Source: Mansonella perstans
Lineage: Eukaryota; Nematoda; Chromadorea; Rhabditida; Onchocercidae
DNA: 64,000 nucleotides
Reading direction: 5' to 3'
Assembly (NCBI GenBank): GCA_037074765.1
Contig: JBAMDO010000575.1
Coordinates: 124,001-188,000, forward strand
Below the pieces are notes generated by a model. It had not been told where the DNA came from and searched no databases. It saw only the letters and a list, made by a program, of their open reading frames with translations. The stretch's first letter is position 1, and every line of letters starts with the position of its first letter. The translations under genes and the position numbers were made by a program. Below are positions 1 to 12,912 of the stretch, piece after piece.

Positions 1-785
1 AAAAAAGCTACGAACGAGAAATCTATGGTTTTTTCCGTTTTTTCTTTTCTTAAATATGCTAAAATAAATTATTTTCACATTTTTTATTGTAACATTTGAA
101 GTTTATTTCGTTGATTATAAATTTGCAAATGCTTTTAATTAACTGTTGAATTTCATATTAAGTAATCAAAATAGGCCTATTACTTCAAAATGTGCCTTAA
201 CTTATTGTTGAGATAAGCAGATAAATATGCTAAGGTAAATCCTCAATTTATCGTATTCAAAATTTACTCTCGCATATTTGCGAGCAATATATGTGCAAGC
301 ATGTATTAGGTTAACTTCTGAGTATGGCAACTTTCGGGCACTATCATAGATAGTAGCAATTAGAAGTGTTTGTTTTTTACAGAAGGAAAAATCGTCAAAA
401 GTGAAAAAAAGAAATATAAGAGAAATTCCGGTGACGAACGAAGAGAAGGAGAATTACTCAGTCTTTTTATTGGTGATAGATTTTGAAGTTCATTGAATTT
501 TTGTTGGTCGATAAAATTTTGAAGGAAAAAAGTTTTTCCTTCCTAAATTATTAAAATATTAGAGAAGAAAATCTTTTGTCAAGAGAATGAAAAGTTGACA
601 TAACTGATATGATGCTTCTGGAAAAGAAAATTTGGAAATTGTGCCATTTAACAGTACCAATCAATCGAAAGTAATGAACGATAAGATTAAATTATAAAAA
701 TTTATTGCAATACGACCTGTTTTCGAGAAATTGAAAAGTTTGCATAATTTTATTTAATTAATTCAGTTATACAAATTTTATTTAG
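1..785. other. 5' flank of the PTP gene; partial repeat-family similarity
   Basis: No coding exon was recognised. The stretch from about 475 onwards is shared with 9425-9770 and 22435-22790, upstream of the other PTP copies. Positions 470-560 also resemble one arm of the inverted-repeat element at 12455-12912, both containing a GATCGATAAAAT-like core, so a copy of that element may lie just upstream of the PTP family. Confidence 0.5.
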
Positions 786-788
786 GAA

Positions 789-3322
789 ATGTTTGGACTT
801 GGTGTGGAAGGAATTGTAAAACAGTATCAAAGTGAAATAAAAACCTTCATTCCACCAGATATGTCACATACGGCATTCGATAAAAATATGGAAAAGAATC
901 GCTATAAAGGTTTTGTTACTTTCTTTTATACCTTTTAAATTTCCTAATTTCAAATTCAATCCGACTTAACAGAATGAATAACAAAGATAATTTTTAAAAG
1001 TTTTTGACCGATTTTAAAACACTGACACGTGTAATTTTAAAGACAATTAATTGCACATTGGTGATAATATCAAATTATGTTTATATATCTGTCATATAAT
1101 CTAATGAGAAAAAGTAACTGCTAGATAATTAACTGCAAGTGAAGTATTGCAGATGTCATATGCATCGATAAGACACGTGTTGTGTTGCAAGAGGGAGATT
1201 CTGATTACATTCACGCAAATTACGTTAAAGGTGATCCATTCCTGAACTCGTTTATTTGTACTCAGGTAAAGCAATAGTTTTTTCTTTTTCCTTGTTATTT
1301 TTCAATGATTTTTTTGATTTCTCCACTACTCTTTTGTCAGCTAAATAACGAATCTTTTATAATTTAATATCAAATTAATCTGTTACCTAATTTTTATCAG
1401 TTGTTCCTTTACAATGATTTAACTTTGAACGTTTCTTCGATATTTGTAAGTTTTTAAAAGATATGCGTGTTTCAGAATTAATTTTTCAAAATAAATTTGT
1501 TATTAAAAAATATATTCATTTATTTCCTGCTTTGCAATTACAATAATCTTGTTTGTCATTTTTGTTGATATATTTGTTCTTGGAGGTTAATTAAGCTTGG
1601 TTATAATTAATAGTTTTAATTATTACTGTAGGGACCAACGCAAGCAACAGTAAATGATTTTGGACTATGATAATGCAAGAAAAAGTAAGTAATATTGTCA
1701 TGCTATGCAATGTTCTTGAAGATGGCAGAAATAAATGCTTTCAATATTGGCCGCAAGATGTTGGCTTGTCGCTTACATTTAGAGGTTATTTAATATCAAT
1801 TATACATTCTATTTGTCTTTTCTTTGATATATAACTGATCTTATTGGTCGATTGTCTAATATCTAGTTATAACAGTTATACTAGAAATTTTTATTGGTTT
1901 GTTTTTTTTTTTTTTAATTTTACAAGTGATTTCTTTAAAAAACTAAAAAAATCCTTCCGTTTCATTTTATATCTATGAAATTAGACAATGCATACTGATA
2001 TACATTCCTTATTCTAAAAAAACATTAATATTTATACTTCTTATATAATTTTGTTTATTTTAAAACATGTTAATGAGTATGATCGATTGTATTTTAGTAA
2101 ATGAATGTAGACAAGCTGTAAAAAAAACGTGATCGTGACGTATTTATAGGTACACAAATAAAGTGCGATGAGATCGACGATAAGGATACAGCATTTGTAC
2201 TAACAATATTAAAAGCTGAAAACAAGGAGAACCGATTAACTATCAAACATATACGATGGAAGGAATGGTAATAATTATTTTTTACTAATCATATTTTGAC
2301 AACAAATATAAACAAAACATTACATGTGTTTCTTTTTTACTTATAAATTGAAGTAATTTTTTTTAATTTCAAAATTTATTATAGGCCTGATAAAAGCGTA
2401 CCATCAAGTGTACTGGCACCATTTCGAATATTGAAAATTGTACGACAGTCATTATATAATACTACGGTTATTCATTGTTCAGCAGGTATCGGCCGCACTG
2501 GTTGCATTGTTGCTATTGAAATGTGCTTACAACAGCTTTTGTCTGGAAAGCGGTTATTTCTCATCGATATGATTAAAAGATTAAGATGTACAATTTTTCT
2601 TCATTTTTTTCTTTTGAATTTAAAATTTTATAAAATTGTGCAATGAATTCATTAGTAATTTCAAAAATAATTCTATAATTGAAATAACTGAATTATTAAT
2701 GATGACTGACAAAATCATTATAAAATATACAGGATAATTAAATACTTTTAAATAAAAAAATTAAATTACATAGCTCAACTTTTTACGGTTACTAAATTTA
2801 AGTTTTTACCAATGATTTAATGCATGTGATATAACCTTCAGACTAGGTCGAAGAGTTCATTTTTTTAAACAGAAATTTCATATGGAATTGAGGTATTTAA
2901 AGAATATGATAAATGTTTTGTATAAATATATATATATCAGCAATGCGTATGAATGCTATTCAAACGGATGAACAACTTGTGTACGTGGTGCGATGCTTGG
3001 CTGCGTATGGAGAAGCTTGTGGATTGTTCAGTTCAAATCCTGAATTACAAGAGGTATCATCTTTTGACAGTCTGCGTGATAATTGACGTAACCATTCGCT
3101 AAACCATATTTCCTCCGAATATCCGATGCTGTAATTGACGTAAATAAATTCATTTGTGAACAGAGTTTGATAATTCACTAAAAAACATTTTTTTGTGAGA
3201 ACTTTGATCAATAATTTTGATTCGTCACTTCTCTTCACTTTTAGAAAGCTGAAAAGTTCTATCAAGAATACAATGCGATGTTGGCACTTAATAAAGGTGC
3301 AAAAGAACAGAAAGAAGATTGA
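789..3322 (+). CDS. Protein tyrosine phosphatase, seven exons, one-base frameshift in exon 3
   Basis: A classical cysteine-based tyrosine phosphatase catalytic domain, expected to dephosphorylate phosphotyrosine in the cytosol. Exons: 789-909, 1153-1265, 1632-1784, 2150-2267, 2385-2587, 2941-3053, 3245-3322; all introns are GT-AG and phases match. Allowing for the frameshift the product is about 299 residues, essentially a bare catalytic domain. Visible motifs: KNRY near residue 36, WPD near 169-171, HCSAGIGRTG with the nucleophile Cys near 200 and Arg near 206, and a Q-loop Gln near 244. The acceptor TTTAG lies 3 nt before the ATG, as at a spliced-leader site. Exon 3 has four T at 1658-1661 where the copies at 3.8 and 23.6 kb have five, which breaks the VNDFWTM motif. 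This is either a pseudogene or a homopolymer error. Nematodes carry many such PTPs, so no orthologue is named. Confidence 0.85.
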
Positions 3323-3799
3323 ATAAATCATTGCCAATTAAAGTACAATTATTTTGAACAATTAAAGTACAATTGCATATTAAAATTTCGAAGTAAAGTA
3401 CTTCTAAATCAATTTATCGTATCACACTGTAACGAAAATCCATGCCTTATTCAATCTTACGACAATAACTTTTTTTCTGCTTTAGTGAAAATGGAAAATT
3501 TTTAGATTATTAATAATATTTGGAATTGTTTTTCACGCGAGTTTTGTTGGTTAATCTAGAAAAGTTTTTACTGTTTTTAGCTTGAGATGACAGAAAGATG
3601 CAGCATCACCTAGTTATCATATGGCAATTATAACTGATTAGAAATTTTCTTTTAGTGAAAAAAAATGCCAACTAACTAATTAATTTATGTTACATAATTA
3701 GCGCAACCTGACTGTCAATGCTTAAATAATCTAAGAATATCATTTGATCAGTCAAATATCAGCTAAGAAAAATTAATCAAAGAGTAGTATAATAAAACA
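3323..3799. other. Spacer between PTP copies
   Basis: AT-rich sequence after the PTP stop codon; no exon, RNA gene or repeat was recognised. Confidence 0.4.
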
Positions 3800-4359
3800 A
3801 TTTATAGTTAATAGTAAATGATTTTTGGACTATGATAATGCAGGAAAAAGTAAGTAATATTGTCATGCTATGCAATGTTCTTGAAGATGGCAGAAATAAA
3901 TTCTTTCAATATTGGCCGCAAGATGTTGGCTTGTCGCTTACTTTTAGAGGTTATTTAATATCAATTATACATTCTATTTGTCTTTTCTTTGATATAAACT
4001 GATCTTATTGGTCGATTGTCTAATATCTAATTATAATAGTTCACTGATTTGTGTTTTTTTTTTAGTTTTACAAGCAGTTCCTTTAAACAATTAAAAAGAA
4101 TCCTTTCGTTTCATTTTTATGTCTATGAAATTAAACAATGCATACTATATATACATTTCTTGCTCTAAAAGAAAAATTAATATTTGCACTTTTTACATAA
4201 TTTTTTTTCAAATAACATATATTGAATAACATATATAAATGACATAGTTAGGAAATAATAACTAAAACATGCTTAATGAATGTGATCCATTATATTCCTG
4301 TAAATAAACGTAGATGAGATGCGAAAACAAAAAACGTGTTCGTGACGTACCATTAATAG
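3800..4359 (+). pseudogene. PTP fragment: exon 3 and following intron, direct orientation
   Basis: Matches 1648-2149 of the complete PTP gene and 23618-23950 of the fourth copy. It starts inside exon 3 (the acceptor and first codons are missing), keeps the five-T version of the NDFWTM codons, and runs through the following intron to the acceptor-like TTAATAGG, where it meets an inverted fragment. With no exon upstream or downstream in the same orientation it cannot encode a phosphatase. The intron resembles the copy at 23.8 kb more than the one at 1.8 kb. Confidence 0.8.
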
Positions 4360-4880
4360 GTCAGTTAATTCAATCGCAGAATAATTTTTGCAATTACTAG
4401 TGAATTCATTGCACAATTTTATAAAATTTTAAATTCAAGAGAGAAAAAAATGAAGAAGAAAAATTGTACATCTTAATCTTTTAATCATATCGATGAGAAA
4501 TAACAGCTTTCCAGATAAAAGCTGTTGCAAGTACATATCAGTAGCAACAATGCAACCAGTGCGACCGATACCTGCTGAACAATGAATAACCGTAGTATTA
4601 TATAATGACTGCCGTACAATTTTCAATATTCGAAATGGTGCCAGTACACTTGATGGTACGCCTTTATCAGGCCTATAATAAATTTTGAAATTAAAAAAAT
4701 TACTTCAATTTATAAGTAAAAAAGAAACACATGTAATTTGTTGTTTATATTTGTTGTCAAAATATGATTAGTAAAAAATAATTATTACCATTCCTTCCAT
4801 CGTATATGTTTGACAGTTAATCGGTTCTCCTTGTTTTCAGATTTTAATATTGTTGATACAAATGCTGTATCATTTTTATC
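4360..4880 (-). pseudogene. PTP fragment: WPD/P-loop exons, inverted
   Basis: Reverse complement of about 2175-2650 of the complete PTP gene: most of exon 4, its intron, and exon 5 with the HCSAGIGRTG signature. Exon 5 remains open on the minus strand with a few substitutions (for example Ile-Glu-Met-Cys to Thr-Asp-Met-Tyr), and the flanking exons are absent. It abuts the direct fragment at 3800-4359, so a local inversion joined two partial copies head to head. No start codon or upstream exons are present; read as a relic. Confidence 0.8.
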
Positions 4881-7640
4881 GTCTATGTCAGCAATGGAAA
4901 GCTTCCTATTACAAAAAGAAATATTCATCTATGATGGAAGAGAAACGGTATCTGATCTCGACAGTATCCAAAATTGCCTCACACAAAGCGGAAAATCTAT
5001 AACAAATACAAACAAATACAAATATAGTTTTATGAAATGAAACAGAAGTTATAATTAAGTGCTTGCATCGAAAAATTGGAAATTATCAGGAAAGATATAT
5101 GATGACTATGTCATCATTGATAAACCTCAAAAGTCATTTACCTTTAGATTTAATTATATTCCCCAAACCTAAAATATTCTCTCAATCGGAAAGTCGGCAA
5201 ACCGACAAAATTATTTGTTTAAGTCAAATAGTTTTGCATTTATCATTATTCCGTCGAACATCAAGCATTTCCCCACGCCTAAAATCACGAGTCAGTTATC
5301 TAATCTTTAGAGCGTCTAATTTTGTTTCTTGTCTAATTTGGCAAAATAATTTCCTTGTGTACAAAAACGGTTAGTCTTTTATGAAACATTAAATTTCCTT
5401 TGCTGCTGTGAGAATATCTCAATTTATGAAGATCTTATATGCCCGATTGTTGAAAAAATCTCCTTAAACGTTCCTTATATAGCAATAAGAAATTCTAACA
5501 TCATTTTATTGAGTCCAATCTATTTGCACTCAGATTTGTACCAATTCAACGTCCGATTTCGCTATTTAAAAATTCTCTCTTTTTACCAACAAGAAACTCA
5601 CCTGCAACTGTATTTTTATTCTCTGTATTCGCCAATAATACTATTACCATCATCAATAAACTTTTACCAGCATCGTACTTCTGTGTCAGGCAACAAAAAA
5701 CATCATCATCAGTATCTTCCAAACAAGGCAACACAAATTTTCACGACAAATGGTTTTTTTTTTTCCTATATTAATCATCATTGAAATTTTCATTTTATTT
5801 TGTTTTAAAATTTATCATCGAGTTTGATTTTAAATTTTATTTTTAAACTTTTTCTGAAAAAATAATGATTTCGTTTTTCCCGATGAATAATAATTTCTTT
5901 CCTATGATAAAATGTTTCCTTTTGATAAAATATTTGTGAGTATTTCATATGTTTGAATTTAATCATTTGGTTAAAAAATATCAATTTTTCGCCACAGTTA
6001 TGTTTCTAGACTATTAAAAACTGCCAAATTTATTTATTAGCCAAAAATTATTGAGCATCATTTTCTTTTCTACAGTTTTCAGTTGACCAAAGAGTGCTAA
6101 ATATTTTGCTAAAGTTTTCAATTTTATTTTCTTATTGCATTGTTTTTCTTCCCTATCAAAATAAAACAATTAAAACTTTTATGGAAGCTAAAATTCGGTA
6201 AAAGCATAAGACTAATAACATTTTTTGACCTTATAACTGAATTATTTTTTCTCAAATTGTTAATGATTTATTAAATGATCTACTTTCAAACATATAATTT
6301 TAATGACAGTACCTAAGTTTGTGCATAGGAAAATGGCAAGTTTCTTTGAAGAATTTTCACAAGTACAAGTTTTAGCATTTCATTTTTTTGAAATTGAATT
6401 TTTAGTACTATTTTACAATATCGCTGTTCACGTAACTTATGCTATCATTTAATATGTATACTATAATATTACAGCAAATGTGAGACATATAACACTGCTT
6501 ATTGTATTTATCTTTATTAATGCTGATCTTTACATACATATCACATGTGAATGTAATATTTTTCAAATATTATCATTTATTCATAAATTACACAGATATT
6601 TTCAATGGAATTTTACAGCGATCAGCAAAACTGCTGCAATAAGAGGATACAATGATAGAACGATATTTCATTAATGATAATTAGTGAAAAAAAGCAAGGA
6701 AGTCGAGCTTTATGTAAAGAATAAAACAAAGGTGAGGATGTGTTGATCTTTTTGATGTAACAGAATATCAGGAATATAGACAGCATTTATTAAGTAGGAA
6801 TCAACCGAATGATATACAATCGTTGTATCTCAATTTTGAGGAATAAATTGAAATGAATTACTGTTGGAGGGACAGGAACAGCGGAACAACAGCCAGATCG
6901 GAATTCAAATGAAGTAGTAAGGATTCCTTTAAAGGAAATCGATATATGTATAAACGTATTGAGGAAACGGTGAGACTGAATTAAAGATCCGAGATAATCA
7001 CAAATCTAATTAATTTATACTGAGAACAATTTGGTGTTAATTACAGTATAAGGATAGCCGAATATAAGATCTCTACAAACTGACAATATTCTTATTACTG
7101 CATCAGGAATTGACATACAAAAATGGTTTTTTATATGTAGAGGATATTGCATGGAAATTATTTTGCCAAATGTACAGCTTTCTCAACGACAGACAAAGAC
7201 ATCTGAAAATCATATAACTAACTCATTACAATGGAAAAAGGTCTCTTTGCTTGTAATGTGATGAATCTTTTATCCAGGAATACGCTACACTTTGATTGCT
7301 TTAACACATTATAAATTACATCGATTTTTGAACACTAGACACTCATATCAATCTTTTCTTTAAAAGTTTGCAATTTATTTTATTTCTTTTTTTTTTTTTT
7401 GAAACCTGTATTTCTAGAAAAAATTTTTTAAATGTCTTCTAGAATTCTCGTTTAAAAGTTAAATAGATATTAATTAATTTCATTCTATTTCTTGCCCCTT
7501 CTTTGCAAAAATTTGATGCAGAGCGAAATTTACAAAATTCAATGACAGAAATTATTTTTTTCCCGAAAACAAATTCTTTTCGCAATGGAAAAACTGATAA
7601 AATCTAAAACTTCAATTGCAACATTAATATAAATGATGTT
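4881..7640. other. Spacer with one weak exon-like stretch, otherwise no gene seen
   Basis: AT-rich DNA. One minus-strand stretch at about 5608-5740 is open and ends at a good donor (GCAG followed by GTGAGT) and could be an isolated exon, but no partner exon or family was found. Two short related blocks near 5160 and 5270 (CCCCAAACCTAAAAT and CCCCACGCCTAAAAT) hint at an old repeat. Nothing else could be supported. Confidence 0.35.
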
Positions 7641-7885
7641 ATATGATTTAAAATCAAACGGCTAGGCTTCTTTCTGAAGTTTGAAAAAATAAAATAAATG
7701 ACTGTTTCTAGGAAATAATAATTAAAAAAAACGTATTTAATTACAAAAATAAATAATGATTATAGTGATAAAAATTTGAATTTGAAATAAAATCACAAGT
7801 GATGTTTCACTTTCTTCTCATTATGTATTAATGAATTCATCTTGCTCTTCATCATTGTCATCATTATCATCACCATTACGATCAT

Positions 7886-9166
7886 TCATTGTTCATCATG
7901 ACCATCATCATCTTTCTCATCAAATTTTTTAATTTCAGTAGCATTTTCATAAAGCATGCTTCGAGGTATTTGTATGCGCATTATATTTCGACCATATTCA
8001 TCTGTTGAATTATTAATTTCCATTTTTGATACTGTCGTTTTGATTGATTCACCTGATATTGCTGTTTCAACCACTAATTCAACCGTGCTCCTGCAATAAT
8101 TTCCACAATACATTTTTAAGAATTTGGAAAGAGAAAAAATGAATAAGTAATATGAACAAATTAAAATATGGTCTAAATTGCCAATCAAAACAAAAATGAA
8201 ATATCGCCCAATCAGGTATTATTGGCAAATTTCGTTCCTTCGTATGATTGGTATTTTTATAAAAAATTGGTCGCATTATATATTTTGCCGAAAAAGTTAG
8301 ACTTGTTCATTTGTTGGTGAGCATAAAAAAGAAAAATCTTATACTTGTTTATTTGTTGGTAAATCAAAATACTGTTACATTTGTTTACTTGTTAACAAAG
8401 CAAAAACAAAAATTTTGAAAACATATCATATATATGATTGTTTGATGAAAAACACTTAAAGAGCTAAGAAACTTTTTTTTCGAAATAGATCTCATAAAGT
8501 ACCATGTTGCTGATTGCTCATTTCCTGATGTATTTGTATCCATTTGCTGTTTGCGTAACTGTTGAATCATTTTATGCTTTTCTTTTGTCTTCTTCATTAA
8601 TTCATCAAACTGTTGAACTTGTTCTTGTGCTCGCATATTTTGACTAACAAATAAAGTAAAGTAAGATGAAATAATTTACTTGTCAAATTTTAATCAATCA
8701 TAAGTACATTAAAGTGTTTTGAAAGAAAAAAGTTAAATTGATTCAAATTATTTATTTTGTTTACGACCAAATTTTTAATCGAAAAATTTTCAATTTTAAT
8801 CAGATTAAAATTATTTAACAAATGTATTAAAATATGTTTAAATAATTAAAAATACTTTCGTCTTGCGTAACATTGTATTAAAAGAATGATAATAGCCATG
8901 AAAGAAATAATTGATGCCGTCGTAAATAAAACTATCTCAGCGATTTGTAAAACATTCTTCGATCTGAAATATTTTCATTTCTTTTTTCCTTTGCTAACAA
9001 ATATATTCTCATTTCACTGATAGTTTCGTTTTTCAATTTGATCTATTTCATTTATTTGAAAAATTGTCGTTCGTTTGAAATTGATTTGCTATAAGGTCAA
9101 TGGACATTATCGTAAGTGTTAGTCTACCGGAATCGCCAATGCATGATTTCCGTAATTATTGTCGCA
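7886..9166 (-). CDS. Small single-pass membrane protein with coiled-coil tail (copy A, 5' end uncertain)
   Basis: Family not recognised. Exons in transcription order: 9128-9166 (weak), 8856-8963, 8503-8643, 7886-8090; all junctions are GT-AG and phases agree. The 8856-8963 exon encodes a strongly hydrophobic segment (about 22 residues rich in Ile, Leu, Phe and Ala) followed by Cys-Tyr-Ala-Arg-Arg, typical of a transmembrane helix with a basic cytoplasmic stop. The next exon is rich in Gln, Lys and Glu and looks like a coiled coil. The last exon ends in an acidic tail (DEKDDDGHDEQ). The start codon and any signal peptide were not found. A second, almost identical copy lies at 20883-22178. Confidence 0.55.
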
Positions 9167-9419
9167 CTAACAAAAACTACATATATACATGGACATATAT
9201 TGGCTTTTGATCACAATGAAACAGTTATCACTAAACAAACATTTAAAAACAAAAATCGAAACTTTCAAATATGTAAATTTTCTTATAAATTTAAATGTAA
9301 AATTTTAAAAATTATGAAGCGATCATTAATTTTTTTTTTCTTGAAAAGACTGCTTTGCAATTTATGAACAATTGTACTTTTTCAAGTAAGGATTTAGAAC
9401 ACTGACAATGTATGGATCA

Positions 9420-10085
9420 GTTAGTGGTCGAGATTTATTGATAACAGATTTTGAAGTTCATTGAATTTTTGTTGATCGATAAAATTTTGAAGAAAAAAAA
9501 TTTTCGCTTTCTAAATTATTTAATAATAGAGAAGAAAATCTTTTATCAAGAGGATAAAAACTTGACATAACTGATATGATGCTTCTGGAAAAGAAAATTT
9601 GGAATTGTGCTTGAAAATTGTGCCATTTATTTACAGTACAAACCAATCGAAAGTAATGAACGATAAAATAAAATTATAAAAATTTATTGTAACACGACCT
9701 GTTTTCGAGAAATTGAAAAGTTTGCATAATTTTGTTTAATTAATTCAGTTATACAAATTTTATTCAGGAAATGTTTGGACTTGGTGTGGAAGGAATTGTA
9801 AAACAGTATCAAAGTGAAATAAAAACCTTCATTCTACCAGATATGTCACATACGGCATTTGATAGAAATATGGAAAAAAATCGCTATAAAGGTTTTGTTA
9901 CTTTCTTTTATACCTTTTAAATTTTCTAATTTCAAATTCAATCCGACTTAACAGAATGAATAACAAAGATAATTTTTAAAAGTTTTTAACCGATTTTAAA
10001 ACACTGACACGTGTAATTTTAAAGACAAATTAATTGCACATTGGTGATAATATCAAATTATGTTTATATATCTGTCATATAATCT
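9420..10085 (+). pseudogene. PTP fragment: first exon only (copy 3)
   Basis: Exon 9771-9891 with its trans-splice-like acceptor (TTCAG three nt before the ATG) matches PTP exon 1, ending at the KNRY motif with a GT donor. Similarity to the other copies stops at 10085 within the first intron, and no catalytic exons follow. Pro-to-Leu and Lys-to-Arg changes separate it from the copy at 789. Cannot encode an enzyme. Confidence 0.85.
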
Positions 10086-12454
10086 ATCCACAGTCTCCTT
10101 TTTCCTTAAACTGCATTTAATGATAGCTAAGAGTAATATTTGCTTGAATTGTTGAAATGTTGAAATTGAAGAAGAAGGTGTGGGGAAAAAGATAAAAGAT
10201 ATGGCATGTATATAACTAAACATTGTTAAATTACATCAATTCTGCCATTTTCTGCAATATGTTTTGCTATTTTCATCATCATTCCTGCTTTTTGTTTGTT
10301 CATATGGGAGATCATTTAAAATTTTGTTTATGAGGAAACATTTATTTAAATGGAAAACAATTAACTTCTCATATTTTGTACTGAATGCTTTTTATTGTAT
10401 TTGTATTATTCAGTTTTCATTGAACTCTCTCACACTCTTCATTGCAACTAGTCATTTTCTTTATTGCTTCCGTTTTGTAAAAATAATGAATGAAATTCAG
10501 TTTTTCTTCTATCTGTACTATTTTTATCACTCATAATTTTAGCATCATTTAATTGCATCATCAATTCTTATTTATTAGATCTCAGTCGATATTTGATTAA
10601 AATAGAACTTGATTATCTGATTGAATAACTAACTGGTTACAAGGAAGCATTTTGAATGATTAAATTGATTAGGTGAATTAGCTGATAAAAAATGAGGAAA
10701 TATACTTAATTAGCTTTAATCTTACAAGCATTGAATTAATAGCGATTTTGACGATTAATTGGTGAAGGAATTTTCTGAAAAGTAAAAAATCAAAAAGATT
10801 ACAATCAATTAAATTTTTTGAAGTTTAAATAAATTTAAGCTTCCAGTTAATATTCAAACTTATTTTGTTGTTTCATCCAATTTAAAATCATACAGTATTC
10901 TCGGCATTCCTCACTGATTTATTTTTATTCATTTGATTTGTTTTATTCTTTTTGCAAAAACAATGACATATTTATTGATATTAATAATGACCTCACATTA
11001 GCAATGTATTATTGAGTACTGTACATGGCTTATTTATCATTTCTAGGCATTATTATTATTCATGATTACCACTCATTGCTTATTTATTTTTCATTTTAAA
11101 ACATTGCAGTAATGTTATCTTCACTGCTGGTTCTTTTTTTTTTTTTTTATTTTTTATTTTTGCTTTGAAACATTACGATAAAGATTGTTTCATCTGAAGA
11201 GGGAAAAATTATACAGTATATCAATTAGTGAAATTATTTCTAAAAAAAAAATACAAAAATCAGATAAAGCAATATGAATTGTATTAATTTTGACTATCAT
11301 TTATCTGATATAATGAAATAATATATAATTACAGATATTAAATTGAATGAACGATAAAAATTGCTAATTTTAACATTAAATATGAATTAACTTTACGCTT
11401 AATGTTTTAATTTATTTGTAGTTGCTTAATATGAAAATTACAGTAATCAGTCCTTTAATTAAAATTATATTTTACATGTTAGCATAATATGCTGCATATT
11501 ATATCTCAATTAGAATATTTTATTTTAGTTTTTGATCTGATTTGATTCGTTTTTTAATTTTATGATAAACCGTTTTAAAATTTGTTGTGTACATAAACTG
11601 AATAAAAACGTGTGGGAAGCTATGATCGTTGCATGTGTTGCTAACAAAAAAAGCTCCTATGTTAAGATTGTTGAGAATAGTTCAGGTAGTGGGTTTGGGT
11701 TTTCACTTATTCCTTTGCAAGGGTTGATTTATAAACTTCTAAATACTGATTTGATTTGTTCCATTGTATCATTTTACGTAACCTTATGCATACAAATAGG
11801 CTTTTCTAGTATTATAGATAGTCTAAATAATGCAATGATGCGATTGAGAACTAAATGATGTGTAAAGATAGGAGGAATGCATGATTTGATTCCTTTGTGA
11901 TGTAGATGTTAGGAAAGAATTAATCGATAGTTTTGCATGTCAAAGTTGAAATGAAAGAGAAGAGGAATGAAGGATATGATAAGTGTTGAATGTTTAAATT
12001 GTTTATCATTCCTGAAATAATTAATTAATTAATTGGAAGGAGGAAAGGAAGTTAATTAGAAGTGGCGAAATTAGAAGTTATTTTATCCATTTTTCATATT
12101 AATCTAAACTTTGTTACTTAATTGATGTGGAATTTGCCATTTATTGGGATATTGCATTTTTTCTTACTTTATATTGTAAGTATTTCCTTATGCCATATTG
12201 GATAAGATTGAAAAGCTTTTGCCTTTATGAGCATTTGTTGAATTATTCAGAGCTGATTAAAAGATTTATATATTTAAGTTTAAGACCATTGTGGAGAAAT
12301 TGTAAAATTTTTACTTCAGGGAACAGTGCAGAAGTCTGGATTTCGTATTTATAGCAATGTGTTAATAATAGGCTATTTAATGAGCAGCTGAAACTGAAAA
12401 ACAAAATAATGTTTATAAAGTGAAATTCATTCGAAATTCTCTATCCAGTGATAG
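10086..12454. other. Spacer without recognisable gene
   Basis: Very AT-rich. Two open stretches (11562-11858 and 12127-12354 on the plus strand) show low-complexity, hydrophobic composition and no splice context or family resemblance, so they are not called. No RNA gene was seen. Confidence 0.4.
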
Positions 12455-12912
12455 ACACGAACAGAGAAAGTTCAAGTCACAAACGAAGAGATACTGCTAG
12501 AAGCAAAAAAAAAAAACAACCAGTTTTTTCTTGGCAATAGATTTTATCAGTCAATAAAAATTAAATGAATTTTAAAATCTCATAAATTAATGTTTTTGAA
12601 AGTAAGAATTTTTGTAAGAAAAAAATCCTGAAAGTAAGTTCCTTCAAAAGACGTAATCGGCCATTCCAATGTATTAATACGTCACGGCCAGCAAATGTTC
12701 TTCGTATTGTCGACCAGCCGCTTTAATCATGAACTCTTACTTTCAAAACATTTTTTTTTTCGAAAATTCTTTTCAAAAACATTAATTTATGAGATTTTAA
12801 AATTCATTTAATTTTTGTTGATCGATAAAATCCATTACCAAGAAAAAACTGGCTGCTTTTTTGCTTCTGGCAACATCTCTTCGTTGTGACTTGAAATTCG
12901 TCTGTTTGTGTT
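12455..12912. mobile_element. MITE-like element with long terminal inverted repeats
   Basis: Left arm (about 12455-12605) and right arm (about 12767-12911) are imperfect reverse complements over roughly 145 bp. Shared blocks include TCAAGTCACAAACGAAGAGAT, ACCAGTTTTTTCTTGG and AAATGAATTTTAAAATCTC. The core of about 160 bp has no coding capacity. This is the form of a non-autonomous DNA transposon or foldback element. Sequences resembling one arm occur near 470-560, 9430-9500 and 22440-22510, so it belongs to a dispersed family. Target-site duplications could not be confirmed. Confidence 0.7.

Larger units (their letters stand above)
7648..10085. repeat. Segmental duplication R1, copy A (pairs with 20626-23097)
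   Basis: Direct duplication of about 2.45 kb, nearly identical by eye to 20626-23097 apart from a few indels, such as about 15 bp present only in the second copy near 21425. It carries the membrane/coiled-coil gene and the first exon of a PTP copy. Copy A stops at 10085, in the PTP intron, where copy B continues into PTP exons 2 and 3. The first 50 bp also occur at 53680-53733. Confidence 0.9.

Noticed and set aside
11562..11858. 98-codon open frame on the plus strand
   Set aside because: No similarity, no splice or trans-splice site, isolated in AT-rich spacer; chance opening is plausible.
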